64,000 nt of DNA from Symsagittifera roscoffensis (lineage: Eukaryota; Xenacoelomorpha; Acoela; Convolutidae). Within the stretch, counting starts at the first letter, position 1. Every line of letters starts with the position of its first letter. The stretch is taken from NCBI RefSeq assembly GCF_963678635.1, contig NC_087068.1, positions 27,158,318 to 27,222,317 of the forward strand, read 5' to 3'. Shown piece by piece: positions 47,101 to 59,100 of the stretch. The notes under the pieces were generated by a model, which saw nothing but the letters and a program-made list of their open reading frames with translations, searched no databases and was not told where the DNA came from. The translations under genes and the position numbers were made by a program.

Positions 47101-50100
47101 AGCGAAAAAAAAATAAGTCAAGGTTAGAAAAATCACAAATTGCAGGGGTAAAACAATACACTAAAAGCAACTACAAGACAAATAGCGTTCGGCAAAAAAA
47201 AAAAGGTTTAACGATATGGCGACTAAGCCGACACAACATTTGCCGGCAAATATTGGGCTAACAATTCTATTTGAAACAGAAAATTTCCCGTTTGAAAAAA
47301 AACAGGTCCTGCTCAGATTCAAACTCAGGGCCTATGCTGTCCCAGGCAGTTAAATTATCGCCAGACAAAATGTGCCGGAGACGCTAAGAAATTTGAATAT
47401 TTTACACAGAGGCGAAGCTTCGCTTCGCAAGCACTAATGAGAATAAGCCTCGAAAAAGGTAAAAAAAAATTCGGATTCGATCTTTGAACTACTGCGACCT
47501 AGAGATTACGAGTCTCACGCACTAGCCACGGACGCATAATAAATCACAAACACTAGCCGAAGATAAAGCAGAGAGCAGATGCTATGAAATTTCGAATGCT
47601 ACAGATCGTGATTATAGCAAAAGTGTCACCAAATAAGTGAACACTTTCAATGAACACGTTTATTGGAATTCGGTCAGAAAAGAAGAAAGTTCGTACTAAT
47701 ACACCATAACCCTAACCGAAAGTTAAGGGTAAAACTTCTAGTACCCAGTTGCAATACCCTAGCTAATCGCAAGATTGTAATAGAAAATTCAAAACCGAAA
47801 TAAAGTACATCTCTAACAGTGAAAACAGCAAACAAATGGCACACCTGTGCTGGAGAATACTCCTCTCCAGTCTTATTAGACATGAGCCCCCTCGCCACCC
47901 TGGACCCTCCCCCACTCATAGTTCCCGACGTCTCAATCAACTGTCCCCCCTTAGTGACCACTCGCCACCTGTGGGAGCCATGTAGTGCCACAGTTCTCGC
48001 TTCTTCTATAGTCTCCGCCACAAGAGTGTCCCTCAGGGCGTAGTAGAAGGCACCTGCATGCTCATCAGGGTTCTTCATGCGCACTTGATCGAACAGTCGC
48101 ACAGTACCTCGAGGCCTGAACATGCCACTTACATATTAGTCTGAGGCTCATTTAATGCCTGCAGTATTTTTGAAGATAGAGAACGCTCTAGTGTCTAGAA
48201 GGTTGGAACATATCGTCAAAGAAATACTTCATTGCCGTGACAGAGCAGATCAGCAGCAATACTACTTTTACTACTATTACTCTATTCACAAGCATTTTTC
48301 TGATTTGAGAACCAATTAAAAAGCGGCTTGTACGCTTAAGAAACTTACACGTCAACTCTTCTCTGACTATTCCGTAGATGTTCGTGCATCTTAAAAACAA
48401 TCACACGTCAGAGTTTGATCATGATCAAATAAATAAAATCAGCAAAGAATATGTGGACAAACCTTGTCGAGGCCCAAAAACGTAGCCATTCCTAGACTTC
48501 GCTGCTTGAGTAAATGAACGCATTGTTTCGCTGTACTCATATTATCAACCACAATGAAATCCAGTTGGGGACAGGCAGTGCTGATGGCCACATCATACTG
48601 CTCTGCAATAGAACCCAAATCCCCCAATCTGCCCACAACTCCAGACAGGTGTCCCAGCTCCTTCTCTTTCAGGAGGGCAGTCAGTTGCTTCCCTCTGCTT
48701 TGCTTCTCTCGCAAGGAGCTGCGAGCTGTTTCTAGATCCTGTCTTACTGCTTGCAGCTAAAGACACCAGTCCAACCATCACTGACGCAAAGGACATAATT
48801 ATACGAAGCTGTCATTTAAAGCGAAGTTAAATGACAGGCATAAAAAAAAAGATTTCTCAAACAAACAGCCAACTGACAGTTGGAAAAGAGACAAAGAACG
48901 CAAGTAAACAGAAAAAGTGCAAACTTCTTTTCCGAGCGAATCTCAACTCGAATTTCAAAGAAAAAATAGATGAACTTCAAGCTCTTTGAATTTCGAAGAA
49001 CAATTTATGATTGACTTTTTTGATAAAATTAGGCTAACTTGAAAAAACTGGATCATAAGGTAAATTTTTTATTTCGCTCTGAAAACTAAAAACGCTAGCC
49101 AAAGGAAATCTAAAAATGCCATTCGTTTTCGGCCGACGAACGCTTAAGGCGACAATATATACTTATTTTGAATGGGAGTGCGGGTCGAAAAAACGCAGTT
49201 TTGTGGTCAAAATTGCCTAAAATGGCATTTTCACCTGCTTTTTCAAAACTTGGCCTGCGTCGCAAAATTTTTAGAAATCAAACTAGGGTCTTTATAGTGT
49301 TCTGGGAGCGCTCGGAAAATCAATTTGGCCGACCTAAAAAAGTCGCCATAACTTTCGAAAAAACTTAAATTTTTGGAAAACCCGCCCCCTCGAGAGAGTT
49401 CTAGATTATCTGAAAAGACAATCTGAAAAAAAGACCAAACTAACAGCCCGAACAACGTTCATCGACTCATTATAAATCAAAACTCAATGAGACACCTGCT
49501 TACCTGGCTCTCCAACGTCTTCTCATCTTGAATCAGCTTCGGTAGTTTTTGTCGGCAGATTTCGACATTTTCAGACAGTGTTTCTACATCTTCAGGAAGA
49601 GTCGCTAACTCCCTAAAAGCGAAATAAAACCAATCTACAAAACGTATTTAATACCAATTACTTGCGGTTTTACACGGCTGCTAAAATTTACTTAATTGAA
49701 AACTCGCAAAAAGACTCAAGACATCAACTGAATACTTATAAAATGACCCATAGCCTAGTCGTAATTCGAAGCTGAAGAACCGCAATTGGTTCAAGAAACT
49801 TCAAGAACAGAAAAGGAATCATTACATCTATCAAGGATATTGCAGCCACAAACGGTTGATTAATCGGGAGTAAAATAATGATATTTGAGTGATAGTTCCA
49901 GTAGTAATTCAGGTCAAATATATATGGTGAATCACCCGCACGAAATTGCTCGAACCAATGACTGAAGGCCATGTTTCACCAGCTAATTTTTAACAAAAAT
50001 CGCGAAATGATCTTTCAGTTTGTACCAAATAAGAAAGATCAATTCCAGTTCAGCTAGGAAAAATCACTAACACCCTACCTTTCAAAATAGGTGGTTCCTA

Positions 50101-53100
50101 GTAGAATGTCTCGGAAAAATGCAGTTTTGCATTTTCCCAAGTTTGTTGTCAAAGCGTCTGTATGCATGTTTGTTGATGGTAAAAAGGTTAGTGTCACCTT
50201 CTTTTGTTCAACTAACTATCGAAAAAGTGTAGTTTCATGGCAAAACAGTTCGTCTTTCCGTGGTTCATTGAATGTTTTCTAAAGGCAAAAGAAGCTTGGT
50301 TGTCAACGAACACTTCCAAAGGCCTATTAGATATTATGCCTAATTCGCTAAGTATGCCCAGAAAAAGAACTCGCACTTTTACTGTTTCGGCCAGAGCATT
50401 GTGTTCTGCTTCGTCTGTTGAAGTTGATACACAACGCTGAAGTCTGCTAGACAAATTTTTTACGCCTGATTTGTCACTGAGCTGAAACAATATCTTGACG
50501 TAGTTCTTCCATTGACTATATATCCAGCCTAGTCCGCATCCGAGTAAAAAGCAAATTTCAAGACTTTGTACCTCCTATAGACTGAAGACAAACCTTTTGT
50601 TCTTAGCAGGCAACTTTTGCCAGCTTTCTAATGCTTTTCACCTGGGTTTCGCACAAAGAACTTGAAAGTTTTGCTGCAAGGCAAATGTCGGGCCTACTTG
50701 ACAAAGCCAAGTGCTTTAGTCAACTAACAAGTCCTCGACAATTACAATTTTTCATATTTCCTTGTTCTCCTGACCTATCGTGATTTCGTTTTCTCAAATA
50801 ATCAATATTCAATCCTAACAACCATTTAAGATCACTTATCTCACCTGTCTCAAATTTTTCAGATATTTTGTGTTAAAACCAGCTACAGAAACTTTTTCTT
50901 GCTCCACAAGCTACCAAATCATCTACCCACAAACAAAATAAACCTTCTATTTTTCCTTCACTCCTCTTAACGAACAAACACTCGAAAACGACTGAACTTT
51001 CAAATTCTATTTCCTCAAGCAATCCTTTTAGAGTCCTATGCCAGTCTCTACCGGACCGCCTTAGCCCATAAACACTTTGCTTCAGAAGGCAAACTAATGT
51101 TTTCCATCTTCGTCAAACTGCTCGAGGCCTTCAGGTTTCTCCATGAAGATATCTTCATCTGGTTTTGCATTTAAGTATGCAGTTTTCATGTCCAACTGTC
51201 TCAACTCTTACTTATTTTGAACTGCTAAGCTTATAACTATTCTGATAGTCGACATCATAGAAGTAAGTGAATAAAATTCACGGAAATCCCTCAATTTGGG
51301 TAATGTCTTCAGCGACCAATCTAGCTTTAAACCTAAAGAGCAAATGCCGTCTGCTGCCTATATGTTTCTCTCCCATTCGTAACTAGTTCCCGAACTTCTC
51401 TATTCATTCAAACTCGTTTTTCATTGCTTCTCGCCAGTCAGTGTCTGCTAAAGCTTCCTTAGCATTTCTTGGTACTACATCGCCTATTGCTTCTTCAACA
51501 ACTGCATCACTTACAGCTAATTCTAAACCACTTATTGGTTCTTTTTCGCCACTTTCTAGCTTTTTATCAAAATAGAACTTAGATTCGTCAACACTAACGT
51601 TGAGCATAAGGCCAGTGATTTTTTGAAAAATTGGTATCAAAAATCAAGCAGCAAGCCATTAGAGTAATCGTTCCCCACACTCTTTCTATCTTTCCGCTCC
51701 TTGAGGGGTATAAAGAGCCGACGTTTCCAATCTTTATTTCTGTTTCCTACAAACTCGCCTAAATTCTTGACCACTATACTCTCCTCCGCCATCTGAAACT
51801 AAAATCTGTGGAACTTCTATATCTGCTATAAATTTGTCCAGATTTTCTGCTGCCTCATCTCTCGTCTTCGTGAAGTAAACTTAAAGTAATCTAGAAAAAT
51901 TGTCTACAAAACTAATAGCATATCTATGTCCATCCACTGCCGTCGGGTCAAAGGTACCAGAAATATCTTTGTGAACAATATCGAGTGTACTGGTTGCCCT
52001 CGTGTAAGAGTCTTTTGCAACTGGCTTCTTTATTGCTTTATTCAACTCACAAGTTTCACTTTATTCAACTCACAAGTTTCACTTTATTCAACTCACAAGT
52101 TTCACTTCATTCAACTCACAAGTTTCACTTTATTCAACTCACAAGTTTCACTTTATTCAAATCACACTCCATTTTAAAATCACTTTTCTCCAGGCCTTCA
52201 GCATGTTGCTTTAAATGACTTAAGTCATTGTAGTGAATATGACCCATCCTGCAATGCCACTGTTTCAATGTGCTAACTACATAAGACGTCTTTTCCTAAA
52301 AATGTGATCGACAAAAGAGACCACTTTCCTCTCTTATTGGGTAAACTGGACCATTTCCTTGACGAACAAACGAATTCGCACCAAAACGGACTTTTGATAC
52401 TATTATCAAATTTCATGTCTTTTTGAGAACGTAGAAAGTATCCTTCAGCTCTATAATTTTAAGTTCACCTTTCTCGTCTTAAACTCTGAGCCTAACTTCA
52501 ACCTTCCCAAAACTTTGTGGTTCAGAGCAATTTGCATTGCTAACCGATCCACTGAAATTCTCATCTAGCCTAACAAACATCTCTCGATCCTTATTCATAT
52601 TACTGGTGGCTCCAGAGTCTACGACTATAAGACGATAGCACTGAATTTATACGATAGCACTGAATAATACGATAGCACTGAATTTTTCGAGCGTTGTCTT
52701 CACTATCTCGTCTTCTGCTTAAGTATTCTCTGCACTGTTTTGACACATGTCCTCTCTTGTGATAATTAAAACAAATCAGTTTTCTTTATTAAAAGCATGC
52801 TCTTTTTCAATGACTTGTCTCTCGCTATCAAAATTCAAATTTCTTTTCAACTCATCTAAATTTTTTCTCATATCTACTAAACTTTGCTATAGTAGAAAAG
52901 GTTTCAAACTGTTTTAGGAGCCCTTTCAAAATGAATGAAATTAACATTTTTTCACTAGATCTTTCGTTCACTTGTTCTAAGTTCTACTGAATCTCCTCTG
53001 CTCGAGTCAATTAATCTATCACTACTTCATTGCTCTTCTTTTTCAAAGTTGTAAGTTCGGAAATTAGTTTTGTCAGTCTGAGTCTCGCAAAACTCTTAGA

Positions 53101-56100
53101 GCTCTTCCATAAAACATCCCAAGCTTTGCTACCATTGTCTTTGTAAGGTCTTCCAAACAAAACAAATTTCTAATCTAGAGCCTACACGAGTTCGTACCAG
53201 ATGTGCAACGGTTTTTCCTCAAAAATCTCTTCTCCTTTATTTATTACAGCTTGTTTTTGATCGCTGCTTGCATTCGGTCTTAATCTTGGCATAAAATTTC
53301 TATAATAAACTGTCTCATTTAAGATCTTATTTAATTTCAGATGAAAAATGCATGTCTCGAACTGCTCTTCAGAGTAGGAAAAAAACCTTTTCCCGAAAAA
53401 AATTATCCTATCAATTTTTGACAACTTTTTCCTAATCAAAGTTCCTATTTCTTACTAAGGTCGTACACAAAGGTTAAGCTCTTATCAAAATTCAATAAAC
53501 TAAATAATGCTCAAGGTAAAATACAAGGACCCCGTTTTCTCTTACATCAAAATCATGTTATAATCAACAATATCGCCCGCAAATATAATTAACTTTAACG
53601 AAATTTATTAGTAATTTGTCAGTTTGATCCAATTTTTATTTCACTACCAATTTCTGCGTTGTGCTTCTTTCAGCGATGTGCTCACTCAATGCCCCTTCGT
53701 GCTGCTTTTGACTCTATTCTTTCAATACTTAGTGGTTGATGATTCTACTCAAAGCCCTTATCTTCGTCTCAGTTGTGTTGCCCTGCTTCTTCGAGCCATT
53801 CTTTGCGGTTGATGATTACCCTCAAAGCTCTGTCTTTGCTTCTAGTTGTGTCGCCCTGCATCTATCTTCTCACAGTTCTCTATCTGATCAGCTGTATATA
53901 TCAAGTTGTTTCATATTTCTGTCACAACTACGCAGCAAATCTCAAACTGTTCGTTTGAATAAACAGTCAATCTTGACTCCTGACTTCTCACCCTTATTTG
54001 GGCACTGTGCCCATAACCTATCAAGTTTATTGCAGCGACAAACGATTGATTGACAAGGAGTGAATTAATGATATTTGAGTGATAATTCCAGAAGTATTTC
54101 AGATCAAATATTTATGGTGAATCAGCCGCACAAAGTTGTTCGAACCAATGACTAAAGATCATGTTTCACCAGCTAAATTTATCAAAAATCGGGAACTGAT
54201 CTTTCAGTTTGAACCGAATAAGAAAGATCAACTCCAATTCAGTTAGGAAAGATCACCAATAACATCACCCAAATCACAATAATTACTTTCAGTATCAACT
54301 TTTTACGAGCTCTTCAATCACCAAATCGGCAATTTAGTGAGCACAGTGGATGTTTCATCCTTTCAAAAGACTAAGGCATATAAAATATAAACGAAAAAAG
54401 TGACTGGCATGAAATAAAAGTGGACACGAACTGAGTCTTGTCGTGGAGATCCTGCTGCAGCTTCTCGGCCGCCGTCGTGGCCTGTTGCCACTGTTTGTGC
54501 AATCTGTTTCTGGTCTTGTTCAACATGTCCAGATCCGCCTGTGCTCTGTCTACTTCACTCTTGCACTTGTTTGTAGTCTGGAGAAAAAAAAGATTGCTTC
54601 TCTGATGCTTTGTTGCCATGACATCTCTCATCTCTATCACTATTTTTGCGTTACACTCTTACAGTAGGAAATTTCCAAATTCATTATACGCAATACTTGG
54701 TAAACATGTTTGTGGTTGAATATTATACTGTTCGTTGAAATGGTTGAAATGCAGATGGAATACAATGGAATACATGGTTGAAATGCAGGTATTCGGCACT
54801 TATCACAATTTTGCGCTAAGCGTTCTCTAGGCCAGCAAACGATTGAGAGATGACTGCATTGCGGCTACAGAAAATGAGGTTGAATGAGCAGTGGAGGTTG
54901 TAGAACTAGGAGTGGGTTTGTTTTGTCCTATTTGACTGACCTCGTTTTTAGAGATGAGTAGTTTGCTCTTGGTCTGCTTCTCCTGCTGCAGACTCCTGGT
55001 GTCTATGGACTCCACAGCAGCCGAGTACTCCTCGTCCAACTCCTTCTTCGTCCCCTCCACACTCTCCAGCTCCTCCTCAAGCCTCTCCATCTCTTCTCTC
55101 TTCTCACTCACACTCTTCAGCGCGTCCTCAATCTGGGGGAAAAAAGAGACAAACAGAAAGTAATTAACTATCAGACTTATTAAATACAATTAATTACATT
55201 CAAGTCAGCAGCTCCTTCTCAAGTCCAAAAAAACGGCTTTACTACTTTTCTAAATTTACTTTTCATGTATTTTCAAGCTAAAATATCAGACACCAGATTC
55301 GATTTGTCTGACTCCAGCAAAGCAAATCAAGAAAAAAACGTAGGATTTTTAAATAGTTTGCCTCAATTCAAGTGCAATAGATTTTCGAGTCGGAGTAAAT
55401 CGCCGCCTATGATACGCTTTGACTGATCCTCGATGTCATCGATTGTAATTATTATGTGCCTGTAGAGTAAAAATGTACTCTTAATTTGGCACAATCGTTT
55501 GCTTGTCTGTTCAGATTTATTGCTTTCAACATAAAACGATGATTTAGATAACTTTGAAAAACTCGGCTACGTGCATAAAATGTACACGAAAACCAACTTT
55601 CGAGTATAAAAAGTGGTTTAACAAAACTCGGTCATCATAACGCATAGTGAAAATGAGGCAGTAGCAGCAGCAGACCTTTACCTTTTTGCCCAGTGTCTCC
55701 GTTTCCTTATTCAGCTTGGGTATGCCCTCCCTGGCGTTCTTGACATCTGCCCTGTGCTTCACATCCTGCTGGTCCACCTCAGCAAACTGTCTCTGCAGCT
55801 GCTCTGCCTTCTCATTCGCACCTCTCAGCTCCCTAAAACACATTCGATACACTTACCAGTCATAACAGTGAGCGTATCAATATTACATTAGGCTTGATAT
55901 GTGTACTAACCTAACCTTAAGTACGAAATTGCAAGACTAGTTTGAAGTTGGACAAAAAAACAATAAAAGGGTTTCTAAGTTGAGGATTATTGGTCACTTA
56001 AGGCACTTTCATACACTTTCAAATGACCTTAAAGGGAAAATGTAATTTTTTTTTTTTAAATTATGTCCAGTTCCTGAGAAGTGCCGCGGTATTAATCAGA

Positions 56101-59100
56101 ATCCTAAACCAGATCAATTTGATTTTAATGATCAATTAAACAAGTATTTCATAATTATCGGTTAAAAATTGGGCATTCAGCGAGATATCACGCGATCATG
56201 TCTGAAAAAATTGACCATTTTTACTCTTACAAAACCAGATCAATACCATTTCTAAATTGGTAGTCTAGAAAAAAATCTTCTAGGTAAACAAACCTTGTTT
56301 AAAATATAGATAAAATCTGATGAGAGAAATCACTTATTAAAAAAACTCAGGAATAATTTCTGTTATATTCTGATCATGATTAACACAGAGGCGAAGCGGA
56401 GCTTCGCACTACTTGCGATACAACACAATCATAAAAAAGCATGTCCAAAAACCTGAAAAAAAAGTTGACACAGAGGCGCACCACTTGCGATATAACAATA
56501 TAGGATTAAAACAGAGGCGATGCTTCGCTTCGCAAATATTAGCGAGAACACGAAAAAAAGTAGCTCTATAAGCAAAAAGAAAAAGAGGAAATAAGCCTAG
56601 AATTAGTAAAAATTCGGCCACGTCTCGGATTTAATCTGCGACCTAGATAATATGAGTCTCACGCCTTAACAACTCAGCGATGGGCGCTTAATAAGTCGCA
56701 AATGCTAGCCACAAATGAAGCAGAGAACAGATGCTATGAAATTTTTAATTCTACAGATCGTTTTTTTTAGGCAGAAGTGCCACCAAATAAGTGAGCACTT
56801 TTAATGAATATTTTTATTTGCGAGTTAGCTTAGACAAAAAAGAATTTTCGTGCTAATAAACTAACGCTTGCAAGCTCGCTGAGGTAATCAGACAAGGAAT
56901 AGAGGTTAGGCATATTCGACAGTCATAGCACATATAAAAACTCAATATCATTCAATAAAATTGCAAAAGATTTAATGATTTCAATTATGCAGAAATACGT
57001 TAGTGTAATTTTCACTGCATAAATAAGTCTACTAGCTCGTTTTCTCGCTCAAAATTAGACAAAAAAATCTGAAATTTCAAACCGCTTCTTCTCAACACTG
57101 GGAAACTTGAGCAAATTTTTTTTAATGTCCTTAGAAATCACAACCTAAAGGTTTTTAACAAGATAAATCATTCAACCTAGTCGGATCATTAATTGCGGTA
57201 CCTGATTTACCGGAAAAAAAACAAAGCCAACAAACAATTGGAGAAGAGTCAATGAACGTAATTAAACAGAAAAAAAACTACTGATATGTTTTTGAACTTC
57301 TAGAATAATTTATGTCTAGCTTTTTTTTCGACAAAATGCATCACATTAGAGAAAACTGAATCAAGGGGTAAATTTAAAAACAAAGATACAAACTGAACTT
57401 TAAAAGAAATCAAAAGTCGAACCTCGAAAGTAAATTTGAGCTTGGACAAAGTTTAAAACATTTCGTTCATCGACTCTTAAAAAACTGAAACACGCCCGAA
57501 TTCAAAGTTCCTCTTCTTGTTTCAAATGGTTGGAACAACGAAGTCAAACAACAAAAAAAAAACAAATTCTCTGAAAAGTGAAAACAAAGAAATTGTTATG
57601 ACACCAATAGGTCTCTTCGCTATGTTCGTTGACACTTAAAACATTTGTGAATCCCATTTGACAGTTTTACTAATAGATAAACTTTCGTTCTGTTCCTTTC
57701 ATAACACCACTCACAAAAAACCAATTGAAAAGAAAATATTTCAAAAATATTGAACTTTTTAAAGACATCCAAGTGGCGTTCAATTTGATCATTCAAAAAC
57801 TTAAAAAATATTATTTAAATAAGCAGACAGAATTAAAGCCAACAGCCAATTGGCTGAAATTCAATCATAATTGTTCGGCAAAATCTTATTGGAAAAAATA
57901 CAATTACAGCCCAAATGGTATCCACAAACCATACCTGAACTGAAATCAAGGTATTACACACAATTCGCAGACTAAACCGAGAGCTTAAAAGCCGAGAAAT
58001 CATAGTATCGATGTTATAGAGCAACATTTGTTTTATCACTATACAAACAACTACTAGATCTATCAAAATGAATGAAAAAGGTTTTTAAAAAAACGAGCAC
58101 AGACAGCAGAAGGTAAAAAACTTAACAAGAGGTAACAAAACAGAAAACACAAGACAGAAACCATTCATTCAGAAAAATATTTTTGAAAATCTAAATGAAC
58201 TTTAGTATGTTGAGTCTCCATTACCCTATAAGACGCGACTAAGTCAATTAAAAAAAGACGAAACCAATGAAGCCGGAAAAAGACAAAAAAACTGAAAAAC
58301 AAAAATAAAACGAAACCTTAACAAATCAAGTTGGTAAAATAACAATCAATAGGAAAATTTCGATTCGACCAGATTCAAAATGCTTAAACACTTTCAAAAA
58401 ACAAAAGTGAAAACTGTTAACAGAAAAAATAAACGATTCTGAGATCTGGTAACTAAGCCGAAAAACAATAGCAGATAAATGGTAGGCCGAAAATTGTTTC
58501 AACTGGAACATTTACCATTTGAAAAAAGATCCTGGTCAGATTCGAACCTTGAAAATTTGCCGACCCAGGCTTAGTCGCTACCTCCGGGCTAAGTGAGCAG
58601 GAGACAGTAAGAAACTTGAATTCATTTTGAACAAGTATACAACCAGGAGCCAATGAGTCCTATGAACAAAGGTGTTCAAGGGATAAAAGTGTAGTACCCG
58701 ATTGCAATACCCTTGCTTATCGCAAAGGTAATAAAAACTAGGTGAAACGAAAAATTTTGCATCTCTCGATGAAGAAATCACAAAAGTGGTGGATCACAAA
58801 AAAAATGTTAAAAAGACCAGTAAAAAAAAACGAAACGAAATCGAATTTTCAGCCTGACAAAACCACACACCTGAATCTTGTGCTAAACTTGCCACATATC
58901 TTCGTAGACAAAACAGTCAAGTCAAAATTGCAATTTAAACATTGTCGAAACTTATGGATTTTGTTTCGAAATATTTTTCATATATTGAAACAATACGCTA
59001 TGCCATCAACCCCCATATTTCCCCATAGACCTTTTCAAAGGCTGTAGACATAGGGGAAAGCAAAACAGACCAGATGAGTCTGTGGTCAAGCAATAATGCA

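Larger units (their letters stand above)
45020..47844. other. SMC4 intron between visible exons 8 and 9
   Basis: 2.8 kb holding the complete family A foldback and a SINE 2 copy interrupted by SINE 1. 46560-47030 shows nothing recognised. Confidence 0.6.
50212..52740 (-). pseudogene. Copia pol remnant (PR-IN-RT-RNase H)
   Basis: Landmarks in minus order: protease VDSGATSNM at 52605-52622 and following bases; GAG-pre-integrase WHCRMGHIHYNDLSHLKQH at 52190-52255; integrase DISGTFDPTAVDGHRYAISF near 51900-51960 and SDGGGEYS near 51780. RT comes next, with AKEALADTDWREAMKNEFE near 51404-51470, KPDEDIFMEKPEGLEQF near 51115-51170 and a VDD-type box (CLWVDDL-like, broken) near 50925. Last is RNase H with TDEAEHNALAE and VDNQASFAF (50270-50410). 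Stops and frameshifts throughout. A 23 bp minisatellite interrupts it after the GAG-pre-integrase. Confidence 0.85.
49829..54261 (-). mobile_element. Complete but inactive Ty1/copia LTR retrotransposon (4.43 kb)
   Basis: Two LTRs (49829-50072 and 54019-54261) are flanked by the 5 bp target duplication ACATC (49824-49828 and 54262-54266). Minus-strand order: 5' LTR, primer site, gag with zinc knuckle, protease, integrase, RT, RNase H, polypurine tract, 3' LTR. Protease and integrase before RT is diagnostic of Ty1/copia. Stops and frameshifts occur in every domain, and the LTRs differ visibly (roughly one base in ten by eye), so the insertion is old. It fills most of the SMC4 intron between visible exons 4 and 5, in the same orientation as the gene. 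Confidence 0.92.

Noticed and set aside
48115-48463. Direct splicing of SMC4 exon 6 to exon 8
   Set aside because: The phases do not match (0 out, two bases needed) and the protein would lack the short segment present in other SMC4 hinges; the 41 bp micro-exon resolves both.
54954-55163. Ser/Leu-rich plus-strand open frame
   Set aside because: Antisense of a Glu/Lys-rich coiled-coil exon, which typically yields Ser/Leu-rich shadows.
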